DNA from: Anaerolineales bacterium
Lineage (GTDB): Bacteria; Chloroflexota; Anaerolineae; Anaerolineales; UBA4823
Assembly (NCBI GenBank): GCA_025057645.1
Contig: JANXBJ010000003.1
Location: forward strand, 124,001-188,000
Length of the DNA stretch: 64,000 nucleotides
Direction of reading: 5' to 3'
Within the stretch, counting starts at the first letter, position 1; each line of letters opens with the position of its first letter. Below the pieces are notes generated by a model. That model made no database searches, was not told the origin of the DNA, and saw nothing but the letters and a program-made list of their open reading frames with translations. The translations under genes and the position numbers were made by a program. Below are positions 44,266 through 52,641 of this stretch, in pieces.

Positions 44266-45909
44266 ATGAAAGATAAAATCTTACGCATTCTCCCCCTCGG
44301 AGGATTGGGGGAAGTTGGGAAAAATATGATGGTCTATGAATACGCCGACCAGATTTTGGTGGTCGATGCAGGCCTAATGTTCCCCGAAAACGATATGCTG
44401 GGGATTGATTACATCATTCCGGATTTTCAGTATTTGGTACAAAACCGCCACAAGGTAGTAGGGATTGTTTTCACCCATGGTCACGAAGATCACACCGGGG
44501 CCGCGCGCCATGTCCTAGAACAGGTCCAGGCGCCGATCTATGCCACGGCACTCACCCGCGGGCTATTGGAAGCTAAATTGACGCGAAACGGTCTGTTGAG
44601 CAAGCTAACCTTGAACACGGTGCGCGCTGGCGACCGTATTCGTATCGGCGTCTTCGATGTAGAGTTCTTTCACGTCTGCCATTCGATCCCCGATGGAGTA
44701 GGCTTGGGTATCCGCACCCCTGTCGGTCTGGTAGTTCACACCGGGGATTACAAGTTCGATCATACCCCTGTGGACAACTGGCCGACCGATTTTGCCAAGC
44801 TTGCCTCATACTCTCAGCAAGGGGTCCTGGCCCTGCTCGCCGACTCAACCAACTCTACCCGTCCCGGGTGGACGCCTTCCGAACGAGTCGTTGACGCAGC
44901 CCTCGACAGCGTTTTCCGTGAGGCGCCGGGGCGCATCATCGTGGCGAGCTTTGCCTCGTTGATCTCTCGGATGCAGCAGGTAGCGAACGCGGCCATGCGC
45001 TATGGTAGAAAACTGGCCTTTGTTGGCTCTAGCATGATTGAGAGTGCACGCATCGCCCGCAAATTGGGCTATTTGGATATCCCCGACAGCGCCATTGTAT
45101 CTATCGAACAGGCCTTACGGATGAATCCGCAAGAGGTCGTCCTGATGTCCACCGGGACTCAAGGTGAACCAACCTCAATTTTGGGGCGGCTCTCGACCGG
45201 TACGAACCGTCATTTTGAGATCATCCCTGGCGATACCGTGGTGCTCTCTTCTCGCCCGATCCCCGGAAATGAGGAAAGCGTTTATCGTACGATCAATCGT
45301 CTCTTCCGCAAAGGGGCAAATGTCATTTACGAAGACATCGCCCCGGTTCACGTCTCCGGACATGCGAGTGCCGAAGAAATCAAGCTGATGCTCAATCTGG
45401 TTCGGCCGCGTTTCTTGATCCCCATTCATGGGGAGCTGCGCCATTTACATCAACACGCCCGGCTTGCCCAAGAGGTGGGCATTCCTGCCGAGCGCATTGC
45501 CATCGTAGAGAACGGAATGGTGATTGAGCTAACTGAGGATCAAATGCGCATAGCAGAACGCATTCCAGGAGGATACGTTTTTGTTGACGGGGCCTCGGTG
45601 GGAGAAGTCAGCCCCAGTTTGGTGCGCGAGCGCGAAGCCCTTGCCCGCGATGGCTTCGTTTTAGTTAATGTTGTCCTCGATCGCCGCTCCGGCCGCCTGT
45701 TAGACGAGCCGGAAGTGATCACGCGCGGTTTTGTCCCTGCTGAAGAGCTTGAGGAGCTTCTCGCCGAGACGCGAGACCTTGTGCGCAAAACGGTGGAGGG
45801 CGCCAGCAACGGCCGCCTGCAAAACGACCTGGAGCAGACACTCAAGTCGTTTCTCTACAATAAGACGAAACGCAGGCCCATGGTCTTTGTGACGCTCAGC
45901 AGTGCCTAA
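44266..45909 (+). CDS. rnj: Ribonuclease J
   Basis: A 547-residue metallo-beta-lactamase/beta-CASP nuclease. The metal motif THGHEDHTG is near residue 75. Further motifs are HTGDYKFDHTPVD near 160, ADSTNSTRPGWTPSE in the beta-CASP part and HVSGHASAEEIKLML near 365, with a C-terminal domain of about 100 residues. It degrades and matures RNA as endonuclease and 5'-3' exonuclease. ATG 44266 gives the family start KDKILRILPLGGLGEVGKNM. An upstream in-frame extension includes the hairpin and is not coding. The 5' region may mediate its own control. Confidence 0.95.
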   Translation: MKDKILRILPLGGLGEVGKNMMVYEYADQILVVDAGLMFPENDMLGIDYIIPDFQYLVQNRHKVVGIVFTHGHEDHTGAARHVLEQVQAPIYATALTRGLLEAKLTRNGLLSKLTLNTVRAGDRIRIGVFDVEFFHVCHSIPDGVGLGIRTPVGLVVHTGDYKFDHTPVDNWPTDFAKLASYSQQGVLALLADSTNSTRPGWTPSERVVDAALDSVFREAPGRIIVASFASLISRMQQVANAAMRYGRKLAFVGSSMIESARIARKLGYLDIPDSAIVSIEQALRMNPQEVVLMSTGTQGEPTSILGRLSTGTNRHFEIIPGDTVVLSSRPIPGNEESVYRTINRLFRKGANVIYEDIAPVHVSGHASAEEIKLMLNLVRPRFLIPIHGELRHLHQHARLAQEVGIPAERIAIVENGMVIELTEDQMRIAERIPGGYVFVDGASVGEVSPSLVREREALARDGFVLVNVVLDRRSGRLLDEPEVITRGFVPAEELEELLAETRDLVRKTVEGASNGRLQNDLEQTLKSFLYNKTKRRPMVFVTLSSA

Positions 45910-45914
45910 GTGGC

Positions 45915-46595
45915 TTACTCCTGCTCCCAATGGTTTTCTTTCCAACCCGCTTCACCGCGCAGGGGGACAAAGGCCACCGGAACAAATTCCTCTTGCTCAA
46001 ACTGAGAACCGTGCCGCGTCCAGCGCTCGAGCATTTGTCCCCACTGCCCGCCCACCGGGATTACCAGCCGTCCCCCCTCATCCAACTGTTCCAGAAGGGC
46101 GAGTGGCGCTTTGGGAGCTGCCGCAGTGACGATAATCGCTTGATAAGGGGCGAATTCCGGTAGGCCCAGCGAACCATCCCCGATATGGACGTGGATGTTC
46201 TGATAGCCCAGCTCCTGTAAGAGCCGGTGCGCCCGCTCGGCCAACTCTGCGTGAAGCTCGATCGTGTGCACTACTCGAGCGAGTTCGCCGAGGATCGCCG
46301 CTTGGTACCCCGATCCAGTGCCCACTTCCAGCACTTTTTCGTCCCCCTCCAAAAGCAGCAGCTGAGTCATCAGCGCAACAATGTAAGGTTGAGAGATGGT
46401 TTGGCCGGCACCAATAGGAAGCGGGCCGTCCACATAGGCCAAATGGCGATGCTCCAGAGGCACAAAGCGATGGCGCGGCACTTTGAGCATGGCTTTTAGC
46501 AGACGCGGTTCGTGGATGCCGCGCCGGCGCAGTTGTTCGTCCACCATGCGCTTGCGTTCGCGTTCGAAAAAGGCCTCTTCATCCTGTTGGTTCAT
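45915..46595 (-). CDS. pcm: Protein-L-isoaspartate O-methyltransferase
   Basis: A 226-residue SAM-dependent enzyme that methylates isoaspartyl residues to start their repair. Conserved motifs are ISQPYIVALMTQLL, motif I KVLEVGTGSGYQAAILGEL near residue 92, IIVTAAAPKAP and GGRLVIPVGG. It is cytoplasmic, with no signal peptide. The start ATG overlaps the stop of the LLM oxidoreductase gene by 4 bp (46592-46595), so the two are translationally coupled. A second Pcm with a membrane anchor is encoded at 58.1-58.9 kb. Confidence 0.93.
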   Translation of the reverse strand: MNQQDEEAFFERERKRMVDEQLRRRGIHEPRLLKAMLKVPRHRFVPLEHRHLAYVDGPLPIGAGQTISQPYIVALMTQLLLLEGDEKVLEVGTGSGYQAAILGELARVVHTIELHAELAERAHRLLQELGYQNIHVHIGDGSLGLPEFAPYQAIIVTAAAPKAPLALLEQLDEGGRLVIPVGGQWGQMLERWTRHGSQFEQEEFVPVAFVPLRGEAGWKENHWEQE

Positions 46596-47596
46596 GCGGT
46601 GCGGAGCTCCTCCACCAGTCTACGCCAAAAATTGTCGCGCTGGCCGGGAACAAAGGGCAGATATAACGAGAGCCGCTGGACAAGTCCGGCATAGCGCCGA
46701 CGCAGTTTCTCGGCTAAGCTTTGCTCCTCGCCGAGCACCGCAAAGGTTTCTAGCATGGTTTCGTCAATTAAAGCAGGCATTTCCTCCCATCGGGCACGGC
46801 TGGCCAAGGCCGAGAGCTTTTCACCAACCTCTCCCCAGCCGTGATGTTCCAGCACCCGCCGATAAGAGGGTGTTGAGGCGTAAAACGCAATCTGAGCGCG
46901 AACGAACTGTGCTTCCTGCTTGCTTGTGGCCGTGAAAGCCATTACGCAGAGCTGAAATCTTGGGTTCTCTCGCTCTCGCTTTGTAAACCCAAGCCGAATT
47001 GCCGGAAGGAGGACTTGAGCAAGGTAATCAATTGAATGCAAAGGATGGACAAAAAAGCCGTCCGCTTCTTCGCCAGCCAACCGGGCTAACCCCGGGTTGA
47101 CCCCGGCGATCAAGATTGGGATGTCCGGGTGGGGGATCGGCCCGGGATTGAAGAAGGGTGACATCAGGGTTAGGCGGTGGTATCGGCCACGGTAATTCAA
47201 CTCCGAACCCTCTTGCCAGCATCGCCATAGGGATCGAATCGCTTGAATCTGCTCGCGCAGTTTGCCGACCACCGAGTCAGGCCAAGGCATCCCAAAGCGC
47301 CGCTCAATATGGGCCTTGACCTGTGTGCCCAAACCCAGAAGAAAACGTCCCTGTGAGAATTGAGCTAAATCCCAGGCGAGGTAGGCCAAGGTAGTGGGGC
47401 TGCGGGCAAACGAGACGGCGATTGCCGTGCCAAAGTGCAAGTACCGAGTATGCTCGGCGATCAGAACACCGGGTAAGAAGGGATCGTGGCTGGTTTCCGG
47501 ACACCACAAAGCATCGAAGCCAAAGGCCTCGGCTGCGCGGGCGACTTCAGGCACTCCGGAAAGAGTGGATGGAGCTAGAATCGCATCCACATTCAT
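46592..47596 (-). CDS. LLM class (F420-dependent type) oxidoreductase
   Basis: A 334-residue luciferase-like TIM-barrel protein. It contains GFDALWCPETSHDPFLPG, the LGLGTQVKAHIERRFGM segment typical of the family that binds coenzyme F420, and PILIAGVNPGLARLAGEEADGFFVHPLHS. It probably uses F420 (or FMN) as hydride carrier on an unknown substrate. It is coupled to pcm downstream by a 4-bp overlap. A terminator-like hairpin separates it from the thioesterase gene upstream. Presence of F420 synthesis in the organism is not shown in this window. Confidence 0.87.
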   Translation of the reverse strand: MNVDAILAPSTLSGVPEVARAAEAFGFDALWCPETSHDPFLPGVLIAEHTRYLHFGTAIAVSFARSPTTLAYLAWDLAQFSQGRFLLGLGTQVKAHIERRFGMPWPDSVVGKLREQIQAIRSLWRCWQEGSELNYRGRYHRLTLMSPFFNPGPIPHPDIPILIAGVNPGLARLAGEEADGFFVHPLHSIDYLAQVLLPAIRLGFTKRERENPRFQLCVMAFTATSKQEAQFVRAQIAFYASTPSYRRVLEHHGWGEVGEKLSALASRARWEEMPALIDETMLETFAVLGEEQSLAEKLRRRYAGLVQRLSLYLPFVPGQRDNFWRRLVEELRTA

Positions 47597-47628
47597 AAAA
47601 ATCTACCGCATGTTTACCCTTGCAAACC

Positions 47629-47656
47629 GGCGTACCCTACGCCGGGAGGGTACGCC
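47629..47656 (-). terminator. Terminator-like hairpin after the thioesterase gene
   Basis: GGCGTACCCT pairs perfectly with AGGGTACGCC around 8 nt, about 20 nt past the thioesterase stop on the minus strand. The following GGTTTGC is a weak T-tract. Confidence 0.6.
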
Positions 47657-47674
47657 ACGCATAAGAAAAAACCC

Positions 47675-48127
47675 TCACAAGTTCAAAGGGGCGTCGGGCA
47701 CTTGCCTGCCTTCCAGCCCTTCAAAAACGCTAATAGCAGAACGCCACTCTTCCGGGATCGGAATCGATTTTTGCTGCCGATAGTCGTAAGCCACTTGGAC
47801 GGTCGAGGCGGTGACAAGCTCAGCACGGGAAACGGCATCTTCGACTCGATAGGCCATCTCGAAGCTTTTATGGCCCAAGCGGGTGACGCGCACCCCAACC
47901 CGAAGAGGTTGGCCAAAATAGATCGGAGCCTTGTAACTCACTCGGACCTCGGCCAGAATGATCCCGAGGTCCGAAAAAGAGCCGCCTCGCCAGAGGTTGA
48001 GGTATTTAATATACTGAATGCGGGCTTGCTCAAGATAGGTCACAATCTTGGCGTTGTTGACATGGCCCTGTGGGTCGAGGTCGCCGTAACGCACTTCGAT
48101 AGGGTGAAAGAACCGAAATTCACTCAT
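47675..48127 (-). CDS. Acyl-CoA thioesterase, 4HBT hotdog family
   Basis: A 150-residue hotdog-fold protein: VRYGDLDPQGHVNNAKIVTYLEQAR near residues 12-36 carries the catalytic Asp of the 4-hydroxybenzoyl-CoA thioesterase family, followed by ILAEVRVSYKAPIYFGQPLRVGVRV. It hydrolyses acyl-CoA to free acid in the cytoplasm; chain specificity is unknown. Its ATG is only 7-8 nt from a TATAAT in the divergent palindromic promoter and has no RBS, so it is probably translated from a leaderless mRNA. Confidence 0.88.
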   Translation of the reverse strand: MSEFRFFHPIEVRYGDLDPQGHVNNAKIVTYLEQARIQYIKYLNLWRGGSFSDLGIILAEVRVSYKAPIYFGQPLRVGVRVTRLGHKSFEMAYRVEDAVSRAELVTASTVQVAYDYRQQKSIPIPEEWRSAISVFEGLEGRQVPDAPLNL

Positions 48128-48134
48128 TATAGAA

Positions 48135-48154
48135 ATTATACTCTGGAGTATAAT
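48135..48154. promoter_or_regulatory. Symmetrical divergent promoter core (two TATAAT boxes in one palindrome)
   Basis: ATTATACTCTGGAGTATAAT is a palindrome with 9-bp arms and a 2-nt centre. It provides a TATAAT on each strand (48149-48154 on +, 48140-48135 on -). Each lies 7 nt from the start codon on its own strand (ATG 48162 on +, ATG 48127 on -). The gap between the two genes is just 34 bp. No -35 or RBS is evident on either side. Confidence 0.65.
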
Positions 48155-48161
48155 CCGCCCT

Positions 48162-49442
48162 ATGCAGAATTCAAAAACCGATCAACCGACACCTGAAGAG
48201 ATTGACTCTCAGAGGTCTAGCCAAGTAGAGGGAAGGGACTCCCCCTCCGAGAGCGCTTCTGCTCCCGAAGAGGAGACTCTGGCGGCTACCCGAGAACATT
48301 TCACAAGTTCTACCCTTCCGATTAGGCCAAGCCCAGCCCAAACTCCGCCCTCGACTGGTGGTCCAGAGGAAACGGTTAGGCTCAGCCTTCCTTCCGAGGT
48401 TCATCTGCAGGCGACGCAAGCCGTGACTCTCGCCGGGCAAGGGAAAGGTCGGCCGCCTTCTGCGTCACCTCAGAGCACGAAGCAGAGAGCTTCTCCGCTG
48501 GGATGGGTTATGCTCATCGGCATTCTCGGCCTGATCGGCACTGCGTTTCTCAGCGCAATTGCTGGTTATGCCTCCGGAGTCAATGCCCGTAGAGCTGCGG
48601 CGGCGACTCAGGCGGGATTAGTTGCGAAAGAGCAGTATGAACTTGCTCTGCAAGAAATCGCCAACCAGGAGTACGGGCGTGCTCGCCAACGGCTGGAGTA
48701 TGTGATCCAGATTGCGCCCGACTATCCCGGCGCTGCTGAGAAGCTGGCGGAAGTGATTTTCCAAGCCAGCATTACGGCGACTCCAACCATCGCTCCTTCG
48801 CCGACTCCTTCACCCACTCCGGATCTGCGCAGTGCTACTGAGCGCTTAGAGGCAGCGAGACAGCTCATCAACAACAGCCAATGGGCGGCGGCGATCGACA
48901 CGCTGCTCCTTCTGCGTAAAGCCGAGCCCAATTTTCAACCTGCTGTGGTAGATGGCCTGCTTTATCTGGCCTATCGCAACAGCGGTCGCGATAAAATCCT
49001 CAAGGAAGCCAACCTTGAAGGGGGTATTTACGATCTGACCCTCGCCGAAAAGTTCGGCCCTTTGGATACTGAGACTAAGGGCCTGCAAAACTGGGCTCGT
49101 CTTTACCTGTTAGGAGCGAGCTATTGGGACGTGGACTGGGGCCAGGTTGTGTATTATTTCGCTCAGGTGGCACCGGCGGTTCCTAACCTGCGCGATGCCA
49201 CTGGGTGGACGGCCACAGATCGCTATCGCATTGCTCTGGGCAAGTATGCCGAGCAACTCCTAGCTAGAAGGGAGTGGTGTCAGGCGATGGAGATCTACCA
49301 GCAAGCCCTGAGCTACGGCGGGGATGCATCGCTGCAGGAAGGATATAACCGCGCCTATGAGCGATGTGTTGGCGCACAAGAGACGCCAACCCCGAGTGTT
49401 CCTCTGCCAACCGAGACTCCTACTGAGACACCACAACCCTGA
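48162..49442 (+). CDS. Single-pass membrane protein with TPR-like repeats
   Basis: A 426-residue protein: a Ser/Pro/Glu-rich cytoplasmic N-terminus (1-108), one membrane helix (about 110-135, LGWVMLIGILGLIGTAFLSA), and a helical repeat region on the other side. The repeats resemble TPRs (YELALQEIANQEYGRARQRLEYVIQIAPDYPGA; WAAAIDTLLLLRKAEPNFQPA; WCQAMEIYQQALSYGGDA), separated by Thr/Pro linkers, and the C-tail is Thr/Pro-rich. Likely a scaffold at the cell surface or in the envelope; no catalytic motif. It is transcribed divergently from the thioesterase with no RBS, probably leaderless. Confidence 0.75.
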   Translation: MQNSKTDQPTPEEIDSQRSSQVEGRDSPSESASAPEEETLAATREHFTSSTLPIRPSPAQTPPSTGGPEETVRLSLPSEVHLQATQAVTLAGQGKGRPPSASPQSTKQRASPLGWVMLIGILGLIGTAFLSAIAGYASGVNARRAAAATQAGLVAKEQYELALQEIANQEYGRARQRLEYVIQIAPDYPGAAEKLAEVIFQASITATPTIAPSPTPSPTPDLRSATERLEAARQLINNSQWAAAIDTLLLLRKAEPNFQPAVVDGLLYLAYRNSGRDKILKEANLEGGIYDLTLAEKFGPLDTETKGLQNWARLYLLGASYWDVDWGQVVYYFAQVAPAVPNLRDATGWTATDRYRIALGKYAEQLLARREWCQAMEIYQQALSYGGDASLQEGYNRAYERCVGAQETPTPSVPLPTETPTETPQP

Positions 49443-49501
49443 CTGCAATTTTGGCGCACTTCGGGGCAATCCCCAGAGGTCGTGCTGCGTTTCAAAGGCT
49501 T

Positions 49502-51196
49502 TTAGGGGCTGGGAGAGTTTTTGGGAGGAATTTGAGGGCGTTGCGCGCGGACGTACCAACCGAGAATGTTGGCGAAACGATCGGTGGGGTCAAACATCGG
49601 TCCAACACGAATATTTTGAATACTTGCGTCTACGGCGTAATTGTAAACTGGGTAAAAGAGCGGCAGAGCAGGTAGCTCGCTTTGAAAGCGCACTTGGAAA
49701 TTGTGGTATAAGCGGGCACGCTCTCCCCAGTCTGTAGTGATGCGCGCCCTCTCCAAGTATTCACTGGCCAGGCGGTCATCCCACTGGGCGTAATTCTGCC
49801 CTTCGGCGATCTGGGCTTGGTCCCAGAAAGGGTAAGGGTCTGGATCGGGTGAACGGGCGAAGCTCAGCTCAACCAGCGCTGCGTGGTAGTTCCGTGTCTC
49901 TAAGTATTGAGTCATCAAAGTCTCAAAAGGCACTGCTTTGGGCACGGCAACCACGCCCAGCTTTGCCCAACTTTGGGCAATTTCGGCTGCGAGTTCGGCG
50001 TAGCCCGGGACCTCGGGATAGACTAACTCAAAGCGCAGCGCCACCCCTTCTTTCGCCCGTGCTTCTCCGCCTTCGGGCGGAAAGGTATAGCCGGCTTTCT
50101 TGAGCAGGTCCAAGGCCTCTTCTGGATCAAAAGGAATGCGTTCGATCCCATCATAGTAAGCCCAAGTGCCGGGCATGATCACCCCATCGGCGATGATCGC
50201 TTGGCCGTTACGCAGTTCATCAATCAGACGTTGGCGATTCAGCCCCATCAACAAGGCGCGCCGGATTGTCTTGTCTTGGAAGAACGGTAGGTCCGGATGG
50301 TTGAGATTTAAGAAAATTAGGGTCAGGTTTGGCAAGCGAGCGGTATAGAGATTTAACCCCACTTCGGTAAGCACCTCCCTGAGAATGGTCTCATCGACAC
50401 GGCTGATCCCTAGGACCTCTTGGGCGCGATAGGCGTTGAGAGCGGTCGCTCCATCGGGATAATAGCGAAACACAACCCCATCTAAATAGGCGCGTCCACG
50501 ATGATAGCGTTCGAAAGCTTGGAGCGAAACCCCAACGATGTTTCCTTCTTCGCTGATGAAGCTTTGGAAACGGAATGGCCCGCTACCGATAGGCTGGAAA
50601 TTGAACGGGGCACTTTGCATTGCCTCCACACTGGTTCCACCCAAGAGGTGCTTGGGCAAAACCCCGAACGTCAAGTAGTCTAAGAATGGAGCGAAGGCTG
50701 CGGGAAGACGGAATTGGATCGTTTTCTCGTCTAGAGGAACCACCTGGATTTGACGCCACATCTCTTTGATGTCCTGCGGCAGCGGAGAAGCATCGCTGCG
50801 CAGGGCATCTACGGTGAAGATGATGTCGTCACTGGTCACGGGAGCGCCATCGTGCCAAACTGCTTGGGGGCGGATCGAGAAGTTATAGATTTTCCCATCG
50901 GCTGAAACCCCCCACGACTCGGCTAAATCCGGCTGGGGCAAACCGCGCTCGTCAAATTGGACCAAAGCAGCGTAAAGCAAGCGATTAACGTCGCGGTCGA
51001 CCGGGTTGGTATAGTCCAACACTGGATTGAGCCGTCCCAAGCTGCCGATCAGCGCTTCGCTATATACCCCCCCGCTGACCGGTTGTAAGCCAACCCCTGC
51101 AACCGGGGTCGGATTAGCTTGCTGAGTCCAAAGCAGCCAGGCAATGAGGATCAGCGATAACCCCAGCAGGATCAATTGCCAGCGTAAGGATTTCAT
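49502..51196 (-). CDS. ABC transporter substrate-binding protein, family 5 (peptide/nickel type)
   Basis: A 564-residue exported binding protein with an N-terminal membrane anchor or signal (residues 5-25, LILLGLSLILIAWLLW) and the SBP family 5 layout: GGVYSEALIGSLGRLNPVLDYTNPVDRDVNRLLYAAL, LAESWGVSADGKIYNFSIRP and AVWHDGAPVTSDDIIFTVDAL. It should capture oligopeptides or similar ligands outside the cell. No permease or ATPase genes are adjacent, so it either pairs with a distant transporter or acts as an orphan receptor. No lipobox Cys is seen. SecG is encoded just upstream on the same strand. Confidence 0.9.
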   Translation of the reverse strand: MKSLRWQLILLGLSLILIAWLLWTQQANPTPVAGVGLQPVSGGVYSEALIGSLGRLNPVLDYTNPVDRDVNRLLYAALVQFDERGLPQPDLAESWGVSADGKIYNFSIRPQAVWHDGAPVTSDDIIFTVDALRSDASPLPQDIKEMWRQIQVVPLDEKTIQFRLPAAFAPFLDYLTFGVLPKHLLGGTSVEAMQSAPFNFQPIGSGPFRFQSFISEEGNIVGVSLQAFERYHRGRAYLDGVVFRYYPDGATALNAYRAQEVLGISRVDETILREVLTEVGLNLYTARLPNLTLIFLNLNHPDLPFFQDKTIRRALLMGLNRQRLIDELRNGQAIIADGVIMPGTWAYYDGIERIPFDPEEALDLLKKAGYTFPPEGGEARAKEGVALRFELVYPEVPGYAELAAEIAQSWAKLGVVAVPKAVPFETLMTQYLETRNYHAALVELSFARSPDPDPYPFWDQAQIAEGQNYAQWDDRLASEYLERARITTDWGERARLYHNFQVRFQSELPALPLFYPVYNYAVDASIQNIRVGPMFDPTDRFANILGWYVRAQRPQIPPKNSPSP

Positions 51197-51256
51197 CGAG
51201 TGGGTTATCCTACTGTGTCGTCCTTGGAGGTCCGGCAGCGGGGGCTAAAGCTTAGC

Positions 51257-51481
51257 TTACTCTGCCACCATAACCGTAGCGATCGCCAGCAGGACAAAGA
51301 TCACGCTTAGCGCAACCGTCACGCGAAAGAGGGTCTTTTCTACACCCCGCCGAGCGGTGAAAAAGCCACCGCTATCCCCACCGCTCAATCCTCCCAAGCC
51401 AGCGCCCTTGCTCTGCAGGATCACGCTGGCAATCAGGGCGATCGATACGATGATCAAAGCCACATCTAGATATCGTTCCAC
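51257..51481 (-). CDS. secG: Protein translocase subunit SecG
   Basis: A 74-residue two-helix membrane protein: first helix VALIIVSIALIASVILQSKGAGLGGL, the Gly-rich loop GGDSGGFFTARRGVEKTLFRVT and the second helix. The QSKGAGLGGL-SGG-x-(5-8)-RRGxEK pattern is diagnostic for SecG, which assists SecYEG during export. RBS GGAGG is 5 nt before the ATG. A TATAAT on the minus strand near 51570 may be its -10. It lies 60 bp upstream of the binding-protein gene and may be co-transcribed with it. Confidence 0.93.
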   Translation of the reverse strand: MERYLDVALIIVSIALIASVILQSKGAGLGGLSGGDSGGFFTARRGVEKTLFRVTVALSVIFVLLAIATVMVAE

Positions 51482-51815
51482 ATAAGCCTCCGCAGACTAA
51501 GGTGGCCCTTTTCTTGCCTTATTTGGGCGGCTGTTAGCACGCCGACTGGCTTCCAATAGCTTGGGGATTATACCTTAAGATGCAAGGCTACTGATTAAGG
51601 GTTGCTGATAGTGGCAAGGAAGCAATCCGCGATGGCTGAGGGGAGGAGTGGTTGGTGTTCCATGGTTCGAGTCTTGGGTTGGGGATGCAGGATGAAAAGA
51701 CGTTGTCTAGGTTGCGCAAGGGGAAACTATCCTGAGTGCTGAGAGCAAAGTGACCTTTACTGGGCCGTACCTTTCCCGTGATACAATAGTCTTACTTGTC
51801 CCAGTGGGAGTAAGA
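51482..51815. promoter_or_regulatory. 334-bp intergenic region with divergent promoters; extended -10 at 51779-51787
   Basis: TGATACAAT (extended -10, TGn-TACAAT) at 51779-51787 lies about 30 nt before the B3/B4 gene start and probably drives it. On the minus strand a TATAAT near 51570 could serve secG. The rest shows no gene. A GGTTCGAGTC string near 51667 resembles a tRNA T-loop, but its stem does not pair. Confidence 0.45.
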
Positions 51816-52499
51816 ATGCTTTACGTGGAAGCTACACCTGAATGGTGCACTACCTACCCCGGTGCCCAAATCGGCCTGCTGGAGCTCTCCCAAGCCGAGA
51901 ATTCCGGGCCCTGTGCCGCGCTGGAGGAACAAAAGCGCATCTTGGCCACAAGCTTGCGCCGGCGCTACAGGCATCTGAGCCGTGCCGAGTTGATCTGCTT
52001 GCCGGTCATGGATGCTTACGTGCGCTACTACAAACGCTTTGACAAAACTTATCATGTCCTGCTCCAACTGGAGTCGTTGCTCCACAAGGGAAAAGACTTT
52101 CACCAAGTATCGCCCCTGGTGGATGCCAACTTTATGGCCGAGCTGGAAACCTTCATGCTGACCGCCGGCCATGATGCCGACAAGCTTTGCGGCAAATTGT
52201 GGATCGATGTCGCCCGCCAAGGAGAGACCTTTTGCCAGATGGGTGGGGCGATCAAGCGGGTTGCCAAAAACGACATGGTCCTTCGGGATGAACACGGGAT
52301 TTGTTGTTCGGTCCTTTATGGACAAGACAATTGCTCCCCGATCACCCCCCAAACTACACACGTGTTGTATGTGACATATGCCCCGCCTGGCATTCCTGCT
52401 TCGGCCATCCATGCCTATTGGCAGAAAGTTCTGAACTATGTGAGGTGCTTTTCTCCTCGAGTGAACCTTGAGCAACAACGTATTCTAGTTGCAGCTTAA
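51816..52499 (+). CDS. Stand-alone B3/B4 tRNA-binding/editing domain protein
   Basis: A 227-residue cytoplasmic protein matching the B3/B4 fold found in the beta subunit of phenylalanyl-tRNA synthetase: YYKRFDKTYHVLLQLESLLHKGK, PLVDANFMAELETFMLTAGHDADKL, ETFCQMGGAIKRV and the closing ITPQTTHVLYVTYAP. In PheRS this domain removes tyrosine mischarged on tRNA-Phe. Stand-alone copies are common but their substrates are mostly unknown. ATG 51816 with GGGAG upstream is the chosen start; a longer frame from 51750 overlaps the promoter. A hairpin terminator follows the stop. Confidence 0.8.
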   Translation: MLYVEATPEWCTTYPGAQIGLLELSQAENSGPCAALEEQKRILATSLRRRYRHLSRAELICLPVMDAYVRYYKRFDKTYHVLLQLESLLHKGKDFHQVSPLVDANFMAELETFMLTAGHDADKLCGKLWIDVARQGETFCQMGGAIKRVAKNDMVLRDEHGICCSVLYGQDNCSPITPQTTHVLYVTYAPPGIPASAIHAYWQKVLNYVRCFSPRVNLEQQRILVAA

Positions 52500-52503
52500 A
52501 AAA

Positions 52504-52525
52504 GAACAAGCCCGAAGGCTTGTTC
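52504..52525. terminator. Hairpin terminator after the B3/B4 gene
   Basis: GAACAAGCC and GGCTTGTTC form a 9-bp stem with a CGAA loop directly after the stop. The A-run before it gives a T6 tract on the minus strand, so it may act in both directions. A second stem (GACACT/AGTGTC, 52533-52550) follows. Confidence 0.7.
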
Positions 52526-52641
52526 GTAAAGCGACACTCGCCCAAGTGTCAGCCTTATTATAGCCAAAGATCGTCTTCAACGACCTTACAGTTTTGTAAG
52601 GGAATAAAGCAGCTCTTTTGCTCGGTTTGGAGGTCTCGTCA

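Noticed and set aside
51655..51685. GGTTCGAGTC resembling a tRNA T-loop
   Set aside because: The flanking bases do not form a T-stem and there is no acceptor or anticodon stem.
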